64,000 nt of DNA. Source: an uncultured Photobacterium sp. GTDB lineage: Bacteria; Pseudomonadota; Gammaproteobacteria; Enterobacterales; Vibrionaceae. Of this stretch, positions 1 through 8,947 are shown in pieces. Where the stretch lies: assembly GCF_947502415.1 (NCBI RefSeq), contig NZ_CANMZV010000015.1:58844-122843 (forward strand), read 5' to 3'. The notes under the pieces were generated by a model. The model was not told where the DNA came from. It worked only from the letters and a program-made list of their open reading frames with translations, and searched no databases. The translations under genes and the position numbers were made by a program. Numbering within the stretch: the first letter of the stretch is position 1; every line of letters begins with the position of its first letter.

Positions 1-1
1 A

Positions 2-1324
2 GCTGATTTGGCTGACTGTCTTAACCTTCTTTCACAACATCACTGGGATTTGGTGTTGGTACCGGCTTGGTTGGCGGACGGGACGGAAGCCGCAGATCTG
101 ATCAAGCTGGTACAGCCTCGTTACAAAGGGGAAGTGGTTGTGGTTTCAGAGCTGCAGCATGTCGCCCAGGTAACACGAGCACTCCAGCAGGGTGCGATGG
201 ATTACCTGTTGATCCCGTTTGGCCACATGCACTTGAGCCAGCTTGTCCAGCGTCTTCAGCCTGAACAGCAGCGCCAGGCAATCGTGACAGAATCACACCA
301 GAGCAAGCAATTGTTCCAACTGGCACAACGGGTTGCCCAGGCTGATGCTTCAGTATTAATTAACGGTGAGAGCGGTACCGGCAAAGAAGTGCTGGCACGT
401 TTTATCCACGAGTCATCGCCAAGAGCTGCCGGACCGTTTGTTGCAATTAATTGTGCGGCTATCCCAGAGACCATGATTGAGTCGATTCTTTTTGGTCACA
501 CCAAAGGCGCTTTTACCGGTGCAACGTCAGCCCAGGCCGGTAAGCTGGAGATCGCTAATGGCGGTACCCTGATGCTGGATGAGATTGGTGAGTTACCGTT
601 GTCATTGCAGACTAAGTTATTGCGTGTATTGCAAGAACGCGAAGTCGAGCGTCTTGGCAGTCACCAGAAAATCAAATTGGATATCCGGGTATTGGCGGCG
701 ACAAACCGTGACTTGGAGCAGGAAGTTGCTGAAGGCCGTTTTCGTGCCGACCTTTATTACCGCCTGAATGTCTTTCCGTTGTACTGCGCGACACTAAGAG
801 AACGTCGGGAAGACATCGTGCCACTGGCACGACACTTGCTAGCTAGACATATGCCAAACGACCAGATCACGACAGAGTTTACTGAAGAGGCACAGCTTGC
901 ATTGCGCAGCTATGACTGGCCGGGAAATGTGCGGGAACTGGAAAATGTGATTCAGCGAGCGCTGGTTATGAGTCGAGGCTGTTTGATCCGCGGCGAGGAT
1001 TTGATGTTACCGATGAAGCAGCAACAAAGCTTCAAACCTGAGCTTATTGTTGAGACGAAAACAGTGCCGGTGAGGCAATCGGCTGCCGAAAGCGATGACA
1101 AGCCGAATTTGCAGAAGAGCCGTAAGCTGGCTGAGTTTGACACCATTATCGAAACATTACGTCGTTTTAATGGCCATCGCAGTAAAACGGCTGAAGAGCT
1201 TGGTGTATCGACTCGAGCTTTGCGATACAAAATCCAGACAATGCGAGAGCAGGGGCTGGATATAGAAAAAATAATAACTGGGCAAAATACGGATTTTGCT
1301 GCAGCCAATATCAATTATTCATAA
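2..1324 (+). CDS. lafK: LafK, sigma-54-dependent activator of lateral flagellar genes (5' end cut by window edge)
   Basis: Enhancer-binding activator expected to switch on the lateral flagellar operons with sigma-54 RNA polymerase. Counting from the TTG at position 8, an N-terminal receiver-like region (about 1-90) precedes an AAA+ domain with Walker A GESGTGKE (about 120-127), the sigma-54 contact loop GAFTGA (167-172), Walker B ending LMLDEIGE, and a C-terminal Fis-type helix-turn-helix ([17 protein letters not shown]). The segment [12 protein letters not shown] lies where receivers carry the phosphorylated Asp but has Pro there, so activity is probably not controlled by phosphorylation, as in FlrA/FleQ relatives. 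The frame stays open through position 2, so the true start is outside the window. It directly precedes fliE, the arrangement known for lafK in Vibrio parahaemolyticus. Confidence 0.92.
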   Translation, partial: ADLADCLNLLSQHHWDLVLVPAWLADGTEAADLIKLVQPRYKGEVVVVSELQHVAQVTRALQQGAMDYLLIPFGHMHLSQLVQRLQPEQQRQAIVTESHQSKQLFQLAQRVAQADASVLINGESGTGKEVLARFIHESSPRAAGPFVAINCAAIPETMIESILFGHTKGAFTGATSAQAGKLEIANGGTLMLDEIGELPLSLQTKLLRVLQEREVERLGSHQKIKLDIRVLAATNRDLEQEVAEGRFRADLYYRLNVFPLYCATLRERREDIVPLARHLLARHMPNDQITTEFTEEAQLALRSYDWPGNVRELENVIQRALVMSRGCLIRGEDLMLPMKQQQSFKPELIVETKTVPVRQSAAESDDKPNLQKSRKLAEFDTIIETLRRFNGHRSKTAEELGVSTRALRYKIQTMREQGLDIEKIITGQNTDFAAANINYS

Positions 1325-1352
1325 CTGAACCGTCATTACATGAGAACCAGAT

Positions 1353-1697
1353 ATGCAAGATAAAGTAATGAGCATGCAATTGCCGCTAAGCCAAATGAAT
1401 GAGATTCAGGCGCAGATTAATACGCTGGAGCCAATGCAGATTGCCCCAAATCCAATGACGGTTAATCAGATGAATCCAGTTAATTTTACTGATGTTATCT
1501 CACAGGCTATCAGTAGTGTTGATCAGCAGGGTAAAGAAGCTTCTGCCAGGATGACAGCCGTCGATACAGGCAAGAGTGATGACCTGGTTGGTGCCATGGT
1601 TGCCAGTCAGAAAGCCAGCCTATCGTTTGCAGCCCTGGTGCAAGTACGTAACAAGCTGATGACAGCTTATGATGATGTCATGAAAATGCCGGTGTAA
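1353..1697 (+). CDS. fliE: FliE, flagellar MS ring-rod junction protein (lateral system)
   Basis: Small protein of 114 residues that joins the MS ring to the proximal rod. The C-terminal half (KASLSFAALVQVRNKLMTAYDDVMKMPV, written here in two parts: KASLSFAALVQVRNK then LMTAYDDVMKMPV) is the conserved FliE tail. It begins 28 bp after lafK and is followed by fliF 13 bp later, so it is the first gene of the fliEFGHIJ operon. ATGs also occur at 1368 and 1374; none has a strong ribosome binding site, so the start is uncertain by up to seven residues. Confidence 0.9.
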   Translation: MQDKVMSMQLPLSQMNEIQAQINTLEPMQIAPNPMTVNQMNPVNFTDVISQAISSVDQQGKEASARMTAVDTGKSDDLVGAMVASQKASLSFAALVQVRNKLMTAYDDVMKMPV

Positions 1698-1710
1698 AGA
1701 GACTATATAA

Positions 1711-3414
1711 GTGACAGAATTAATTAAACAAAGGCTGGCCGGCATGGCTGGCCCTTCAAGTATAGGGCAGCTGTTTTCCGGTGCCCGCCTGATTGTGTTA
1801 CTGGGGGTGATTGCGACCTTGGTGACTGTCGTGGTGGTTATTGGTTTGTGGCAGGGCAATAGTCAATATCGTCCATTGTACGGCGAGCATGAAAATTTTG
1901 ATCGTGGCCAGGTTTTGTCGGTACTGGAACAGAACGGGATGGATTTCTATCTCGATCCCCAGCAAGGCACCATCATGGTTGAGCGCAATAATCTTGGACA
2001 GGCCCGTATGGCAATGGCTGCTGCTGGTATTGAGGCTCAGCTGCCGACTGGCTTGGAGATCTTGTCACAAGACTCCAGTTTGGGGACCAGCCAGTTTATT
2101 GAGAATGCCCGTTATCGCCATGGCTTGGAAGGCGAACTGGCACGTAGCATCATGGCACTCGATCCGATCAGCAATGTTCGCGTGCATTTGGCAATTCCAA
2201 AGCAGACGCTGTTTGTCCGCCGGGAAAAAGAGCAGCCATCGGCATCAGTCGTGGTATCGCTGCGCCCGGGGCAGAGCCTGAACACTGAACAGGTGACGGC
2301 GATCGTCAATCTGGTTGCTGGCAGTGTGCCAGACATGAGCTCTGAGCGCGTCAACGTGATTGATCAGCAAGGTAACCTGTTGTCAGCTGTAATTAATGAT
2401 GACGGCACGCACGGCCGTAATAGCAGCCGCTACCTGGAATATGTCCAGAAGCTAGAGCGCAGCTATATTGAGCGAGCTTCACGTATGTTACGCCCACTGG
2501 TCGGGATGGAAAATTTCCAGGTGGAAGTCGCTGCCGACATTAATTTTGACCGCACCGAGGCAACCGAGGAAATTTATGCCCCGGATGGTACGGTAAAGAA
2601 TGAATACAATAGTTATGACCGCCGGATAGGCAAGCCAGCTCAAGGGATCCCCGGTGCGCTGAGTAACCGACCGCCGGAGGAAGGTGAAGAGAATGGAGAT
2701 AAAAACCAGGGCAACGAACGTGGTGAGTCATCTCGGGATTTCGCTGTTGACCGTACTCTGAAGCACACACTGTTCCAGCAAGGGCAACTAAAACGCCTGA
2801 GTGTATCGGTACTGTTGAATGGCCAGCCTGAGACATTTACAGCTGCACAGCTGGATGATATCAAGCAGATGCTGGCGGATTCGATGGGGGTTGATATTGC
2901 CCGTGGCGATAAGTTCAGTGTCGTGGTCTATCCGTTCAGCCATGCTGATGCTGACCTGTTGGCCGATGAACCATCGTGGTGGATGCAACCTATTTGGCTT
3001 GATTACCTGCGTTATCTGCTGTCGGCACTGGTGGCTATGGTCATTCTGTTGGTTGTGGTGCGTCCGGCTATCCGTCAGCTTTCTGGTGCAAGTAAGTCTA
3101 CAGCACTTACCGTACCTGAAGCGGCCAGCTTGCCAGAGAGTGAGGCATCAATGGCCATTGCTCCTACATCTGCATCGGTGGCTGATGAAATCACTGCAGA
3201 AGAGGCAGAGACTAATGCGGTTGCAACCCAGGATTCAGCTGCAAGCTTGAGTTCTGTGGTTTCTAACGAAGAATTACCTGAGCTACCTAGTCCTGAAACT
3301 GGCTTGGAAGCGCAGTCATCTTACCTTCAGATGCTATCAGAGAAAGAGCCAGAGCGAGTTGCTCATGTTGTAAAACAATGGATTACACCTAAAGATGATG
3401 ACAACCGAGAATAA
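1711..3414 (+). CDS. fliF: FliF, flagellar MS-ring protein (lateral system)
   Basis: MS-ring protein of 567 residues, the inner-membrane base on which the basal body is built. It has an N-terminal membrane segment (about 28-48), a YscJ/FliF ring-building region, a low-complexity periplasmic part rich in Gly/Glu, a second membrane segment (about 431-450) and a cytoplasmic tail that should bind FliG. The start is GTG with AAAGAG about seven bases upstream. The 3' end overlaps fliG by 20 bp, which suggests translational coupling. Confidence 0.95.
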   Translation: MTELIKQRLAGMAGPSSIGQLFSGARLIVLLGVIATLVTVVVVIGLWQGNSQYRPLYGEHENFDRGQVLSVLEQNGMDFYLDPQQGTIMVERNNLGQARMAMAAAGIEAQLPTGLEILSQDSSLGTSQFIENARYRHGLEGELARSIMALDPISNVRVHLAIPKQTLFVRREKEQPSASVVVSLRPGQSLNTEQVTAIVNLVAGSVPDMSSERVNVIDQQGNLLSAVINDDGTHGRNSSRYLEYVQKLERSYIERASRMLRPLVGMENFQVEVAADINFDRTEATEEIYAPDGTVKNEYNSYDRRIGKPAQGIPGALSNRPPEEGEENGDKNQGNERGESSRDFAVDRTLKHTLFQQGQLKRLSVSVLLNGQPETFTAAQLDDIKQMLADSMGVDIARGDKFSVVVYPFSHADADLLADEPSWWMQPIWLDYLRYLLSALVAMVILLVVVRPAIRQLSGASKSTALTVPEAASLPESEASMAIAPTSASVADEITAEEAETNAVATQDSAASLSSVVSNEELPELPSPETGLEAQSSYLQMLSEKEPERVAHVVKQWITPKDDDNRE

Positions 3415-4402
3415 CCCGGAAATAGAACAAGCTGCGATTCTGTTGCTGAGTATGGGCGAAGAAGCGGCAGCAAATGTGCTTAAACAGCTTGATCGCGAAC
3501 AGGTACGCCAGCTATCGATAGCGATGGCTAACATTCCTGCGGTGAAAAAGACTCAGGCTGAGCAGGTCTTTCAGCGTTTCTTTAATGACTTCAAGAGTGA
3601 GTCGGGCATCTCAGGTGCATCACGCAGCTATCTTGAGCGGACATTGAACAAGGCGCTGGGGCAGTCGCTGTCCCAGCCTTTGCTGGACTCAATTTATGGC
3701 GACTCGCTCAAGCATAACTTGCAGCGTTTGCAGTGGCTTGAGCCAGCCAAGCTGGCTGAGCTGATCTCGGGTGAGCACCCGCAGATGCAAGCGGTGTTCC
3801 TGGCTTATCTGGAACCTGAGGTGGCGACCCAGTTGTTGGCGCGCCTGCCAACCGAGAATCTGGATGATCTGCTTTACCGCTTGGCTAACTTAAAAGAGAT
3901 CCACCCGAGCATGATTGACGAGGTGCATGTCTTGCTTGAGAAGTTCCTGGCTCAGGTTGGTCAGCAGAACAGTACTCTGGTTGACGGCACTGAGAAGGCG
4001 AGCGAGATCATCAATCGCCTGAAGGGCGATCAGAGCCAGCAGGTGATGCTGGGTCTTAAAGAGCTCGATCCTGAGCTGGTTTCGACTCTTGAAAGCAAGA
4101 TGTACAACTTCGATATCCTGTCTCGTCAGACCGAAGATACGTTGGAGCGCCTGGTCGAGGAAGTCGATCAGGAGCTATTGGCAACGGCGCTGAAAGGCAG
4201 CGATCAAGTTCTGCAGGACAAGATTTTTGGCACTATGCCGAAGCGTGCTGCGCAGTACTTGCGTGAGGCGATGGAAGGCAAGGGTCGAGTACGCCTGAGT
4301 GCAGTGGAAGAAGCTCGAACTGAGCTTATTTCAACATTGCGTCAGCTTGCTGAGAATGGCGAGATCGAGCTGCAGCTGTTTAGTGAACCGGTTGTGGAGT
4401 AG
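3395..4402 (+). CDS. fliG: FliG, flagellar motor switch protein (lateral system)
   Basis: Rotor protein of 335 residues that takes torque from the stator and couples FliF to FliM. The middle-domain EHPQ motif (GEHPQMQAVFLAYLEP) lies near residue 126 and the C-terminal domain carries the torque helix region (KRAAQYLREAMEGKG). Compared with E. coli FliG as I recall it, the two neighbouring aspartates of the torque helix appear as Glu-Ala here, while the flanking Lys/Arg positions are kept. It overlaps fliF by 20 bp and fliH starts two bases after its stop. Confidence 0.95.
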   Translation: MMTTENNPEIEQAAILLLSMGEEAAANVLKQLDREQVRQLSIAMANIPAVKKTQAEQVFQRFFNDFKSESGISGASRSYLERTLNKALGQSLSQPLLDSIYGDSLKHNLQRLQWLEPAKLAELISGEHPQMQAVFLAYLEPEVATQLLARLPTENLDDLLYRLANLKEIHPSMIDEVHVLLEKFLAQVGQQNSTLVDGTEKASEIINRLKGDQSQQVMLGLKELDPELVSTLESKMYNFDILSRQTEDTLERLVEEVDQELLATALKGSDQVLQDKIFGTMPKRAAQYLREAMEGKGRVRLSAVEEARTELISTLRQLAENGEIELQLFSEPVVE

Positions 4403-4404
4403 GT

Positions 4405-5115
4405 ATGAAGAAGCAGGCAGTCACAATTCTTCATCCTCAGATGGGTCAGTACCGCAATTATCATTTTCCGCCCTTAGTTGAGCCGGAAGAAGATTTGTTC
4501 GGTGATGATCTGTCTGCGGGTGGCTCTTCCTACCAGGATGAGTTCAATGATGGCTTTCAGGACGGTCAGCAAAAAGGTTTTGAGCAGGGCTATCAGGAAG
4601 GTCTGACCCAGGGACAGCAAGCCGGTGAGCAGCAGGGGCTGGAACAAGGTCGCCAGCAAGGTGTCCGTGAAGGTGTTACCCAGGTGCAGCAGCAGATGGG
4701 GGGGACGGTTACTTCTGTTGATCAGCTGATGCAGCAGATCCAGCAGGTTTTTCACCAGCATGTGCGCCAGCAAAGCGAGATGATTTGCGACTTGGTTCAG
4801 AAAGTCGCGCGTCAGGTGATCCGGGCTGAACTGACATTGATGCCAAGCCAGATGGTTAACCTGATCGAAGAGACCCTGGCTCAGATGCCGGAGCATAAGC
4901 CGGAACTTGAGATTTACCTGAATCCGCAAGACTGTCAGCGTCTGGTGGATTTAGTACCGGAACAGATTAGTAGCTGGAACCTAAAACCGGATGAGTCGTT
5001 GGCAGTAGGTAGCTGCCGCGTGGTAACAAGTGATTCAGAGTCGTTCGCTGATAGTGAGGAGCGCCTTGAAGCATGCATGGAATCAATACGAGACAATCTA
5101 TTAACTGATGCGTGA
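4405..5115 (+). CDS. fliH: FliH, regulator of the flagellar export ATPase (lateral system)
   Basis: Soluble stator-stalk protein of 236 residues that binds and restrains the ATPase FliI. Residues about 45-90 form a run of Gly-x3-Gly steps rich in Gln and Glu (FQDGQQKGFEQGYQEG, LTQGQQAGEQQGLEQG), the hallmark of FliH. The C-terminal half matches the FliH/YscL stalk region. It begins two bases after fliG, and its end overlaps fliI by eight bases, so the three genes are tightly coupled. Confidence 0.93.
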   Translation: MKKQAVTILHPQMGQYRNYHFPPLVEPEEDLFGDDLSAGGSSYQDEFNDGFQDGQQKGFEQGYQEGLTQGQQAGEQQGLEQGRQQGVREGVTQVQQQMGGTVTSVDQLMQQIQQVFHQHVRQQSEMICDLVQKVARQVIRAELTLMPSQMVNLIEETLAQMPEHKPELEIYLNPQDCQRLVDLVPEQISSWNLKPDESLAVGSCRVVTSDSESFADSEERLEACMESIRDNLLTDA

Positions 5116-6448
5116 TATTTTTCAGGAGCTAAATGCTCGCTTATCCTCGGCCGTCGAGCAGGTTCCTGACGTGCCGGTTGCCCGCACCTATGGCCGATTG
5201 ACCCGCATGGCAGGGTTGACTCTGGAAGCCGTAGGCTGCCGGTTGAGCACCGGCCAGCGCTGTATGATTGAAACAGAACTCGGTACTTTGGTGGAAGCGG
5301 AAGTCGTGGGCTTTGACCGTAACGCCTCAGTTCTGATGCCTATCCGTCACACGACGGGCTTAAGGCCGGGCAGCCGTGTACTGCCCCTTCATGGTGACAG
5401 CAAAATTAATGTTGGCTTTAATATGCTCGGCAGGGTGCTTAACGGCCTTGGTGAGCCGTTAGATGGCAAAGGCCAGTTAGCGGTCGAGCATCGTATTAAT
5501 CTTCATGGCGAATCAATTAACCCGCTGCAACGTTTGCCCATTTCCACCCAGCTCGATGTCGGGGTAAGGGCAATCAACGGTATGCTCAGTGTTGGTAAGG
5601 GTCAGCGTATGGGCTTGTTTGCCGGTAGTGGTGTTGGTAAGAGTGTGTTGCTCGGGATGATGACACGCAATACCTCGGCAGAAATCACCGTGGTTGGCCT
5701 GATCGGTGAGCGTGGCCGTGAGGTGCGTGAATTTATCGAGCACTCGCTTGGTCCTGAAGGAATGAAAAATGCGGTCGTGATTGCTTCACCGGCGGATGAT
5801 CCGCCGCTAATGCGATTACGGGCATCAGTGTTGTGCCACCGGATCGCTGAATTTTTTCGCGATCAGGGCCATGATGTCCTGTTGCTGATGGATTCACTGA
5901 CCCGTTATGCCCAGGCTCAGCGTGAAATTGCCCTAGCTGTCGGTGAGCCACCGGCAACCAAAGGTTACCCGCCTTCAGTATTTAGTTTATTGCCTCAGCT
6001 TGTTGAGCGAGCCGGTAACGGCGCGACAGAGCGGGGGTCGATTACTGCTTTCTATACGGTATTGTCGGAAGGTGATGATCAGCAGGATCCGATTGCCGAT
6101 GCGGCCCGTGCGATTTTGGATGGTCATATCGTACTTAATCGCGAATTGGCCGAGCAAGGGCATTACCCTGCCATTGACATCGAGCAGTCGATAAGTCGTG
6201 CGATGCCACAGGTAGTTGCGCCGGAGCAGCTTAAAAAAGCTCAGCGGGTGAAGCAGCTGTATGCCCGTTACCGTCAGGTACAGGATTTGATTTCCCTCGG
6301 TGGTTACCAGCAGGGCCAGGATCAGAACCTGGATATGGCTGTGCATTATTACCCTGAGATTTGCGGTTTTCTGCAGCAGGGGATCCACGATTCGGTTCCG
6401 CTTACAGAGAGTCAGCAGCAGTTGATGCAGTTAGTTGGAGGAAGCTAA
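5108..6448 (+). CDS. fliI: FliI, flagellum-specific ATPase (lateral system)
   Basis: Type III export ATPase of 446 residues, related to F1-ATPase beta subunits, which unfolds and delivers flagellar substrates. Walker A is GLFAGSGVGKS (about 169-179) and Walker B ends in VLLLMDSLTRYAQAQRE. The length is normal for FliI. The start overlaps fliH by eight bases, and fliJ begins three bases after its stop. Confidence 0.96.
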   Translation: MRDIFQELNARLSSAVEQVPDVPVARTYGRLTRMAGLTLEAVGCRLSTGQRCMIETELGTLVEAEVVGFDRNASVLMPIRHTTGLRPGSRVLPLHGDSKINVGFNMLGRVLNGLGEPLDGKGQLAVEHRINLHGESINPLQRLPISTQLDVGVRAINGMLSVGKGQRMGLFAGSGVGKSVLLGMMTRNTSAEITVVGLIGERGREVREFIEHSLGPEGMKNAVVIASPADDPPLMRLRASVLCHRIAEFFRDQGHDVLLLMDSLTRYAQAQREIALAVGEPPATKGYPPSVFSLLPQLVERAGNGATERGSITAFYTVLSEGDDQQDPIADAARAILDGHIVLNRELAEQGHYPAIDIEQSISRAMPQVVAPEQLKKAQRVKQLYARYRQVQDLISLGGYQQGQDQNLDMAVHYYPEICGFLQQGIHDSVPLTESQQQLMQLVGGS

Positions 6449-6451
6449 TCC

Positions 6452-6883
6452 ATGTTGAAGCGTGTGAAAGTGGTTGAGAGCTGGCGGGATCAACAGCAAA
6501 AAAAGTTCGATGAGCTGCAGCAGCATTATACAGAGCTGAATCACCAAACTCAGGCACACCAGCAGCGGCTGGAGCTATTGGAAAGCTTATCCGGACAGTA
6601 TTCAGTTGAAAGTGGGAGCGAGGCTTCGGCTTTGCTGTTGAAAGGCATTGGCCGTTTTCGTCATCAGCTGGATAACTTGACTAACTTACAGCGTCAGGAA
6701 TTGGCACTTTCAGAAGTAGAACTTCGTAGTATGAACGCGCGCTTGGTCGAGCAACATTGCCAGGTCAAGATGGGCGATAAAATTATCGATAAGCGTATGG
6801 CCCAGATCCAGCTTAAGCAGGATCGACAGGAACAGAAAGTTCTAGACGAACTCTCGATGAACCGTTTTTTTCATCGTCGTTGA
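6452..6883 (+). CDS. fliJ: FliJ, flagellar export chaperone/ATPase stalk protein (lateral system)
   Basis: A 143-residue, highly charged coiled-coil protein in the position of FliJ, the central stalk of the FliI ring that also escorts chaperones. Recognition rests mainly on position after fliI, length and all-helical Gln/Glu/Lys-rich composition, since FliJ sequences are poorly conserved. It is the last gene of the fliE operon. The next gene, flgN, runs toward it on the other strand. Confidence 0.85.
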   Translation: MLKRVKVVESWRDQQQKKFDELQQHYTELNHQTQAHQQRLELLESLSGQYSVESGSEASALLLKGIGRFRHQLDNLTNLQRQELALSEVELRSMNARLVEQHCQVKMGDKIIDKRMAQIQLKQDRQEQKVLDELSMNRFFHRR

Positions 6884-6884
6884 T

Positions 6885-6920
6885 GTCGCTGATAGCTATC
6901 TGTTGAAAGCTTTCAGCGAC
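6885..6920. terminator. Inverted repeat between convergent fliJ and flgN
   Basis: GTCGCTGA (6885-6892) and TCAGCGAC (6913-6920) can pair across the end of two converging operons; the right arm overlaps the flgN stop codon. No T tract follows on either strand, so it may be a weak or factor-assisted terminator rather than a classical one. Confidence 0.4.
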
Positions 6921-7347
6921 CCGGACCATAACAGAATTGCTGCTCTGGTTTCAGCAACTTATCAATCATTTGCTTTTGTTGTGCCAGTACACGTCCGTTG
7001 GCATTGTTCAGCTCTTGGCACTGAAGTGTCAGTTCGTAGAGCTTTTTCCATAACTGGTTACCTTGTTGGCTGAACTGAGCTGGCAGTGCGGCCATCAGGC
7101 GCTTCATGCCGGCATCATCGGCACTTACCCCTAAAGATTCCAGATATTCGCTACGGCGCTTGGCATGTTCACCTAGCTGCTGCATTAGTTGCTGGAGTTG
7201 GACATTATGTGACAGCAAAGCCTGACTATCGCGGTTGACCAACAAAGCTTGCTGGTGCTTAAGCTGTTGTGCCAGGTGTTGGTAGCTTGTTACATCTTGT
7301 GCCAGCTCGCCGAGTAATGCTTTGACTAGCTGCGTTTTGCTGCTCAT
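6913..7347 (-). CDS. flgN: FlgN, chaperone for hook-associated proteins (lateral system)
   Basis: A 144-residue helical protein with many Leu/Gln heptads (DVTSYQHLAQQLKHQQALL), consistent with the FlgN family that keeps FlgK and FlgL export-competent. It lies five bases after flgM on the minus strand, the same flgA/flgM/flgN arrangement known from lateral clusters. Sequence conservation in the family is low, so position carries much of the call. Confidence 0.85.
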   Translation of the reverse strand: MSSKTQLVKALLGELAQDVTSYQHLAQQLKHQQALLVNRDSQALLSHNVQLQQLMQQLGEHAKRRSEYLESLGVSADDAGMKRLMAALPAQFSQQGNQLWKKLYELTLQCQELNNANGRVLAQQKQMIDKLLKPEQQFCYGPGR

Positions 7348-7352
7348 GAGTT

Positions 7353-7628
7353 CTACCCTTGATAGAAGTCGATCATGCTGTCAGCTAGGCTGTCCAAGCT
7401 GACTGAAACGTTGCCAGATTTCAGCATTGCTTTCATTTCCGCAACTTTATCCATATCGACGTCAGGTGCTGATTCCATCGATTGTTTTGCAGATTGTAGT
7501 GACTTCATCTCGTGGCTAAGCTCAACTTGTGCAGGTGTCGCTTGTTTGCTTGCAGCTGTTTTGCTGGTCGCTTCTGTCGGCATTGCGACAGGTTGTGAGT
7601 GAGAAATTTTTCCAATCATAGCCTTCAC
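7353..7628 (-). CDS. flgM: FlgM, anti-sigma-28 factor (lateral system)
   Basis: Small protein (91 residues from the GTG at 7628; 88 from the ATG at 7619) that should hold the lateral sigma-28 inactive until the hook is finished and FlgM is exported. The C-terminal part (VAEMKAMLKSGNVSVS then LDSLADSMIDFY) matches the sigma-binding helices of FlgM. The N-terminus is Ala/Thr/Ser-rich and probably disordered. Neither start has a well-placed ribosome binding site; GAAGG sits only two bases before the ATG. A putative LafS promoter lies about 35 bp upstream. Confidence 0.87.
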   Translation of the reverse strand: MKAMIGKISHSQPVAMPTEATSKTAASKQATPAQVELSHEMKSLQSAKQSMESAPDVDMDKVAEMKAMLKSGNVSVSLDSLADSMIDFYQG

Positions 7629-7660
7629 ATTTAAAAAGATGTTGTGGTTACTGATTTACA

Positions 7661-7685
7661 GCGACCAGTTAACAGAACACTTAAA
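7661..7685 (-). promoter_or_regulatory. Putative lateral sigma-28 (LafS) promoter of flgMN
   Basis: On the minus strand TTTAAG (7685-7680) is followed after exactly 13 bases by GGTCGC (7666-7661). The same two hexamers with the same spacing stand before the flagellin gene lafA. flgM and flagellin genes are classic sigma-28 targets, and TTAAG resembles the sigma-28 -35 core TAAAG. The assignment to LafS is inference. Confidence 0.55.
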
Positions 7686-7704
7686 TGATTTTATTGAACG
7701 TTAC

Positions 7705-8442
7705 CTAAAAGGTCGTTTTAACTCTTTGTTTGCCGGTGACCGTCGCAAAAATCTCTTTGTTGGATGACAGGTTCCGGACCCGGATCGTATTTCCTTTGGC
7801 ACCCGACTCCAATGCTATTCCCTTCATCCTAGCTGTCATCGTACCGAGCGTGGCTTCGATGATCACTTCTTCATTGCGCTGGACCAGCTGTGGCGATTCT
7901 ACCATCTTCGGACTGATTATTTTACCCGCAATTATCTTGCGGCGACTGGTCAGGCCGATCAGGTCGCCGGGGCTGGTGAAGTAGTTTCGGCGTAAGTAGG
8001 CGATATTGCTGCGTTTCAGGCTCAGATCGTCAAAGGCAATGGTTTGGTGGCGGCTGAGTGTACGTTTGGCAACAACCAGCGGAAGATACACTTTCACTTC
8101 CGCCCGGGTTCTTGCCTTCCAGTATTTCGGCTGGTGGCATTCCAGGGTTACGGTCAGCCTGCCGATAGGCTGTTCAGGTTCGCTAAGCGTTTTTCTAATG
8201 GTTTCATCGCAGTGAGGTAGCTCCCCGAGAGGTTTCAGGGTGATTTGGTAATCCTGGCTACCGATGCTGGCAGCGTAGCGTTTGACCTGCAGTTCCAGAA
8301 AACGCTTTACGGCATGCTCGGTTGCACTTTTTTCTCCGGTGTCAGCACTCAGGCTGACCGCAGGAAATAATCCACTCAGCAACAAGAGGGTGGTGACTAT
8401 TTCCGCTCGGAAGTGGCACTTCCGCTTTAGCTTTGAATACAC
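7705..8442 (-). CDS. flgA: FlgA, P-ring assembly chaperone (lateral system)
   Basis: Periplasmic protein that helps FlgI form the P ring. It has a basic N-terminal region (KLKRK), a hydrophobic signal segment (IVTTLLLLSGLFPAVSLSA) and a C-terminal SAF-type domain (VVAKRTLSRHQTIAFDDLSL). The reading frame stays open to a TTG at 8478; I chose the GTG at 8442 because it gives a normal signal peptide, but no start has a clear ribosome binding site. The 5' part contains the CGGAAGT-N3-ACTTCCG palindrome, so coding sequence and a regulatory site may overlap. It is divergent from flgB. Confidence 0.85.
   Translation of the reverse strand: MYSKLKRKCHFRAEIVTTLLLLSGLFPAVSLSADTGEKSATEHAVKRFLELQVKRYAASIGSQDYQITLKPLGELPHCDETIRKTLSEPEQPIGRLTVTLECHQPKYWKARTRAEVKVYLPLVVAKRTLSRHQTIAFDDLSLKRSNIAYLRRNYFTSPGDLIGLTSRRKIIAGKIISPKMVESPQLVQRNEEVIIEATLGTMTARMKGIALESGAKGNTIRVRNLSSNKEIFATVTGKQRVKTTF
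8408..8429. promoter_or_regulatory. Candidate LafK enhancer palindrome upstream of flgB
   Basis: CGGAAGT (8408-8414), GGC, ACTTCCG (8418-8424), then CTTTA. The same arms, three-base spacing and trailing CTTTA recur at 20354-20375 ahead of the fliD operon. Each copy lies about 50-70 bp upstream of a sigma-54 element, as expected of an activator site. The binding protein is inferred to be LafK. Confidence 0.55.
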
Positions 8443-8484
8443 AGCGCATTGACCATAAGTATTTGATTTATATTGCAAATGAAA

Positions 8485-8501
8485 TTGGCACGTTTCGTGC
8501 T
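8485..8501 (+). promoter_or_regulatory. Sigma-54 promoter of the flgB operon
   Basis: TTGGCACG, four bases, then GTGCT: GG and GC are 12 bases apart, as required for -24/-12 recognition, and the -24 half is a perfect consensus. It contains a short palindrome, GCACG-TTT-CGTGC. Transcription would begin about 50 bp before the flgB start. Confidence 0.8.
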
Positions 8502-8561
8502 TTATACAGTTACAGTTTTACCATCGAGACGGTTTGTAATTGCGTACAACGGCGAATAACA

Positions 8562-8942
8562 ATGGCAATTAATTTTGAAGAAGCACTAGGGGTACACCCT
8601 AATACATTGGCGTTTCGAACTCAACGCGCAAAGGTATTGGCGAGTAACCTGGCGAATGTCGATACCCCAAACTACAAGGCGCGTGATATCAGTTTTGAAG
8701 ATGCGATGGCTCATGTCGCCAATGATGCCCGAGCCAAGCATCTGGCGCGCCGTCGTTCTCCACAGCCTCAGAATTACGAGCTGCTGTATCGCAACCCGAA
8801 CCAACCGGCTCAGGATGGCAATACTGTTGAACTGGGGGTGGAACAGTCAAAGTTCGCCTCGAATGCGATGGCTTTCGAAACCAGTACCACTTTCTTGAAT
8901 ATGAAACTAAGCGGCTTGAAAAAAGCCATTAACGGACAGTAA
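8562..8942 (+). CDS. flgB: FlgB, proximal rod protein (lateral system)
   Basis: Rod protein of 126 residues. The N-terminus (INFEEALGVHPNTLAF) and the rod/hook signature ASNLANVDTPNYKARD are those of FlgB. The frame is open as far upstream as 8433, but the ATG at 8562 is the family start and lies downstream of the sigma-54 element. It is the first gene of the flgBCDEFGHIJKL series; flgC follows after five bases. Confidence 0.94.
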   Translation: MAINFEEALGVHPNTLAFRTQRAKVLASNLANVDTPNYKARDISFEDAMAHVANDARAKHLARRRSPQPQNYELLYRNPNQPAQDGNTVELGVEQSKFASNAMAFETSTTFLNMKLSGLKKAINGQ

Positions 8943-8947
8943 CTGCT

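Noticed and set aside
8079..8103. GCGGAAG / CTTCCGC inverted repeat inside flgA as a third LafK site
   Set aside because: The arms are 11 bases apart instead of 3 and it lies deep in coding sequence; probably chance.
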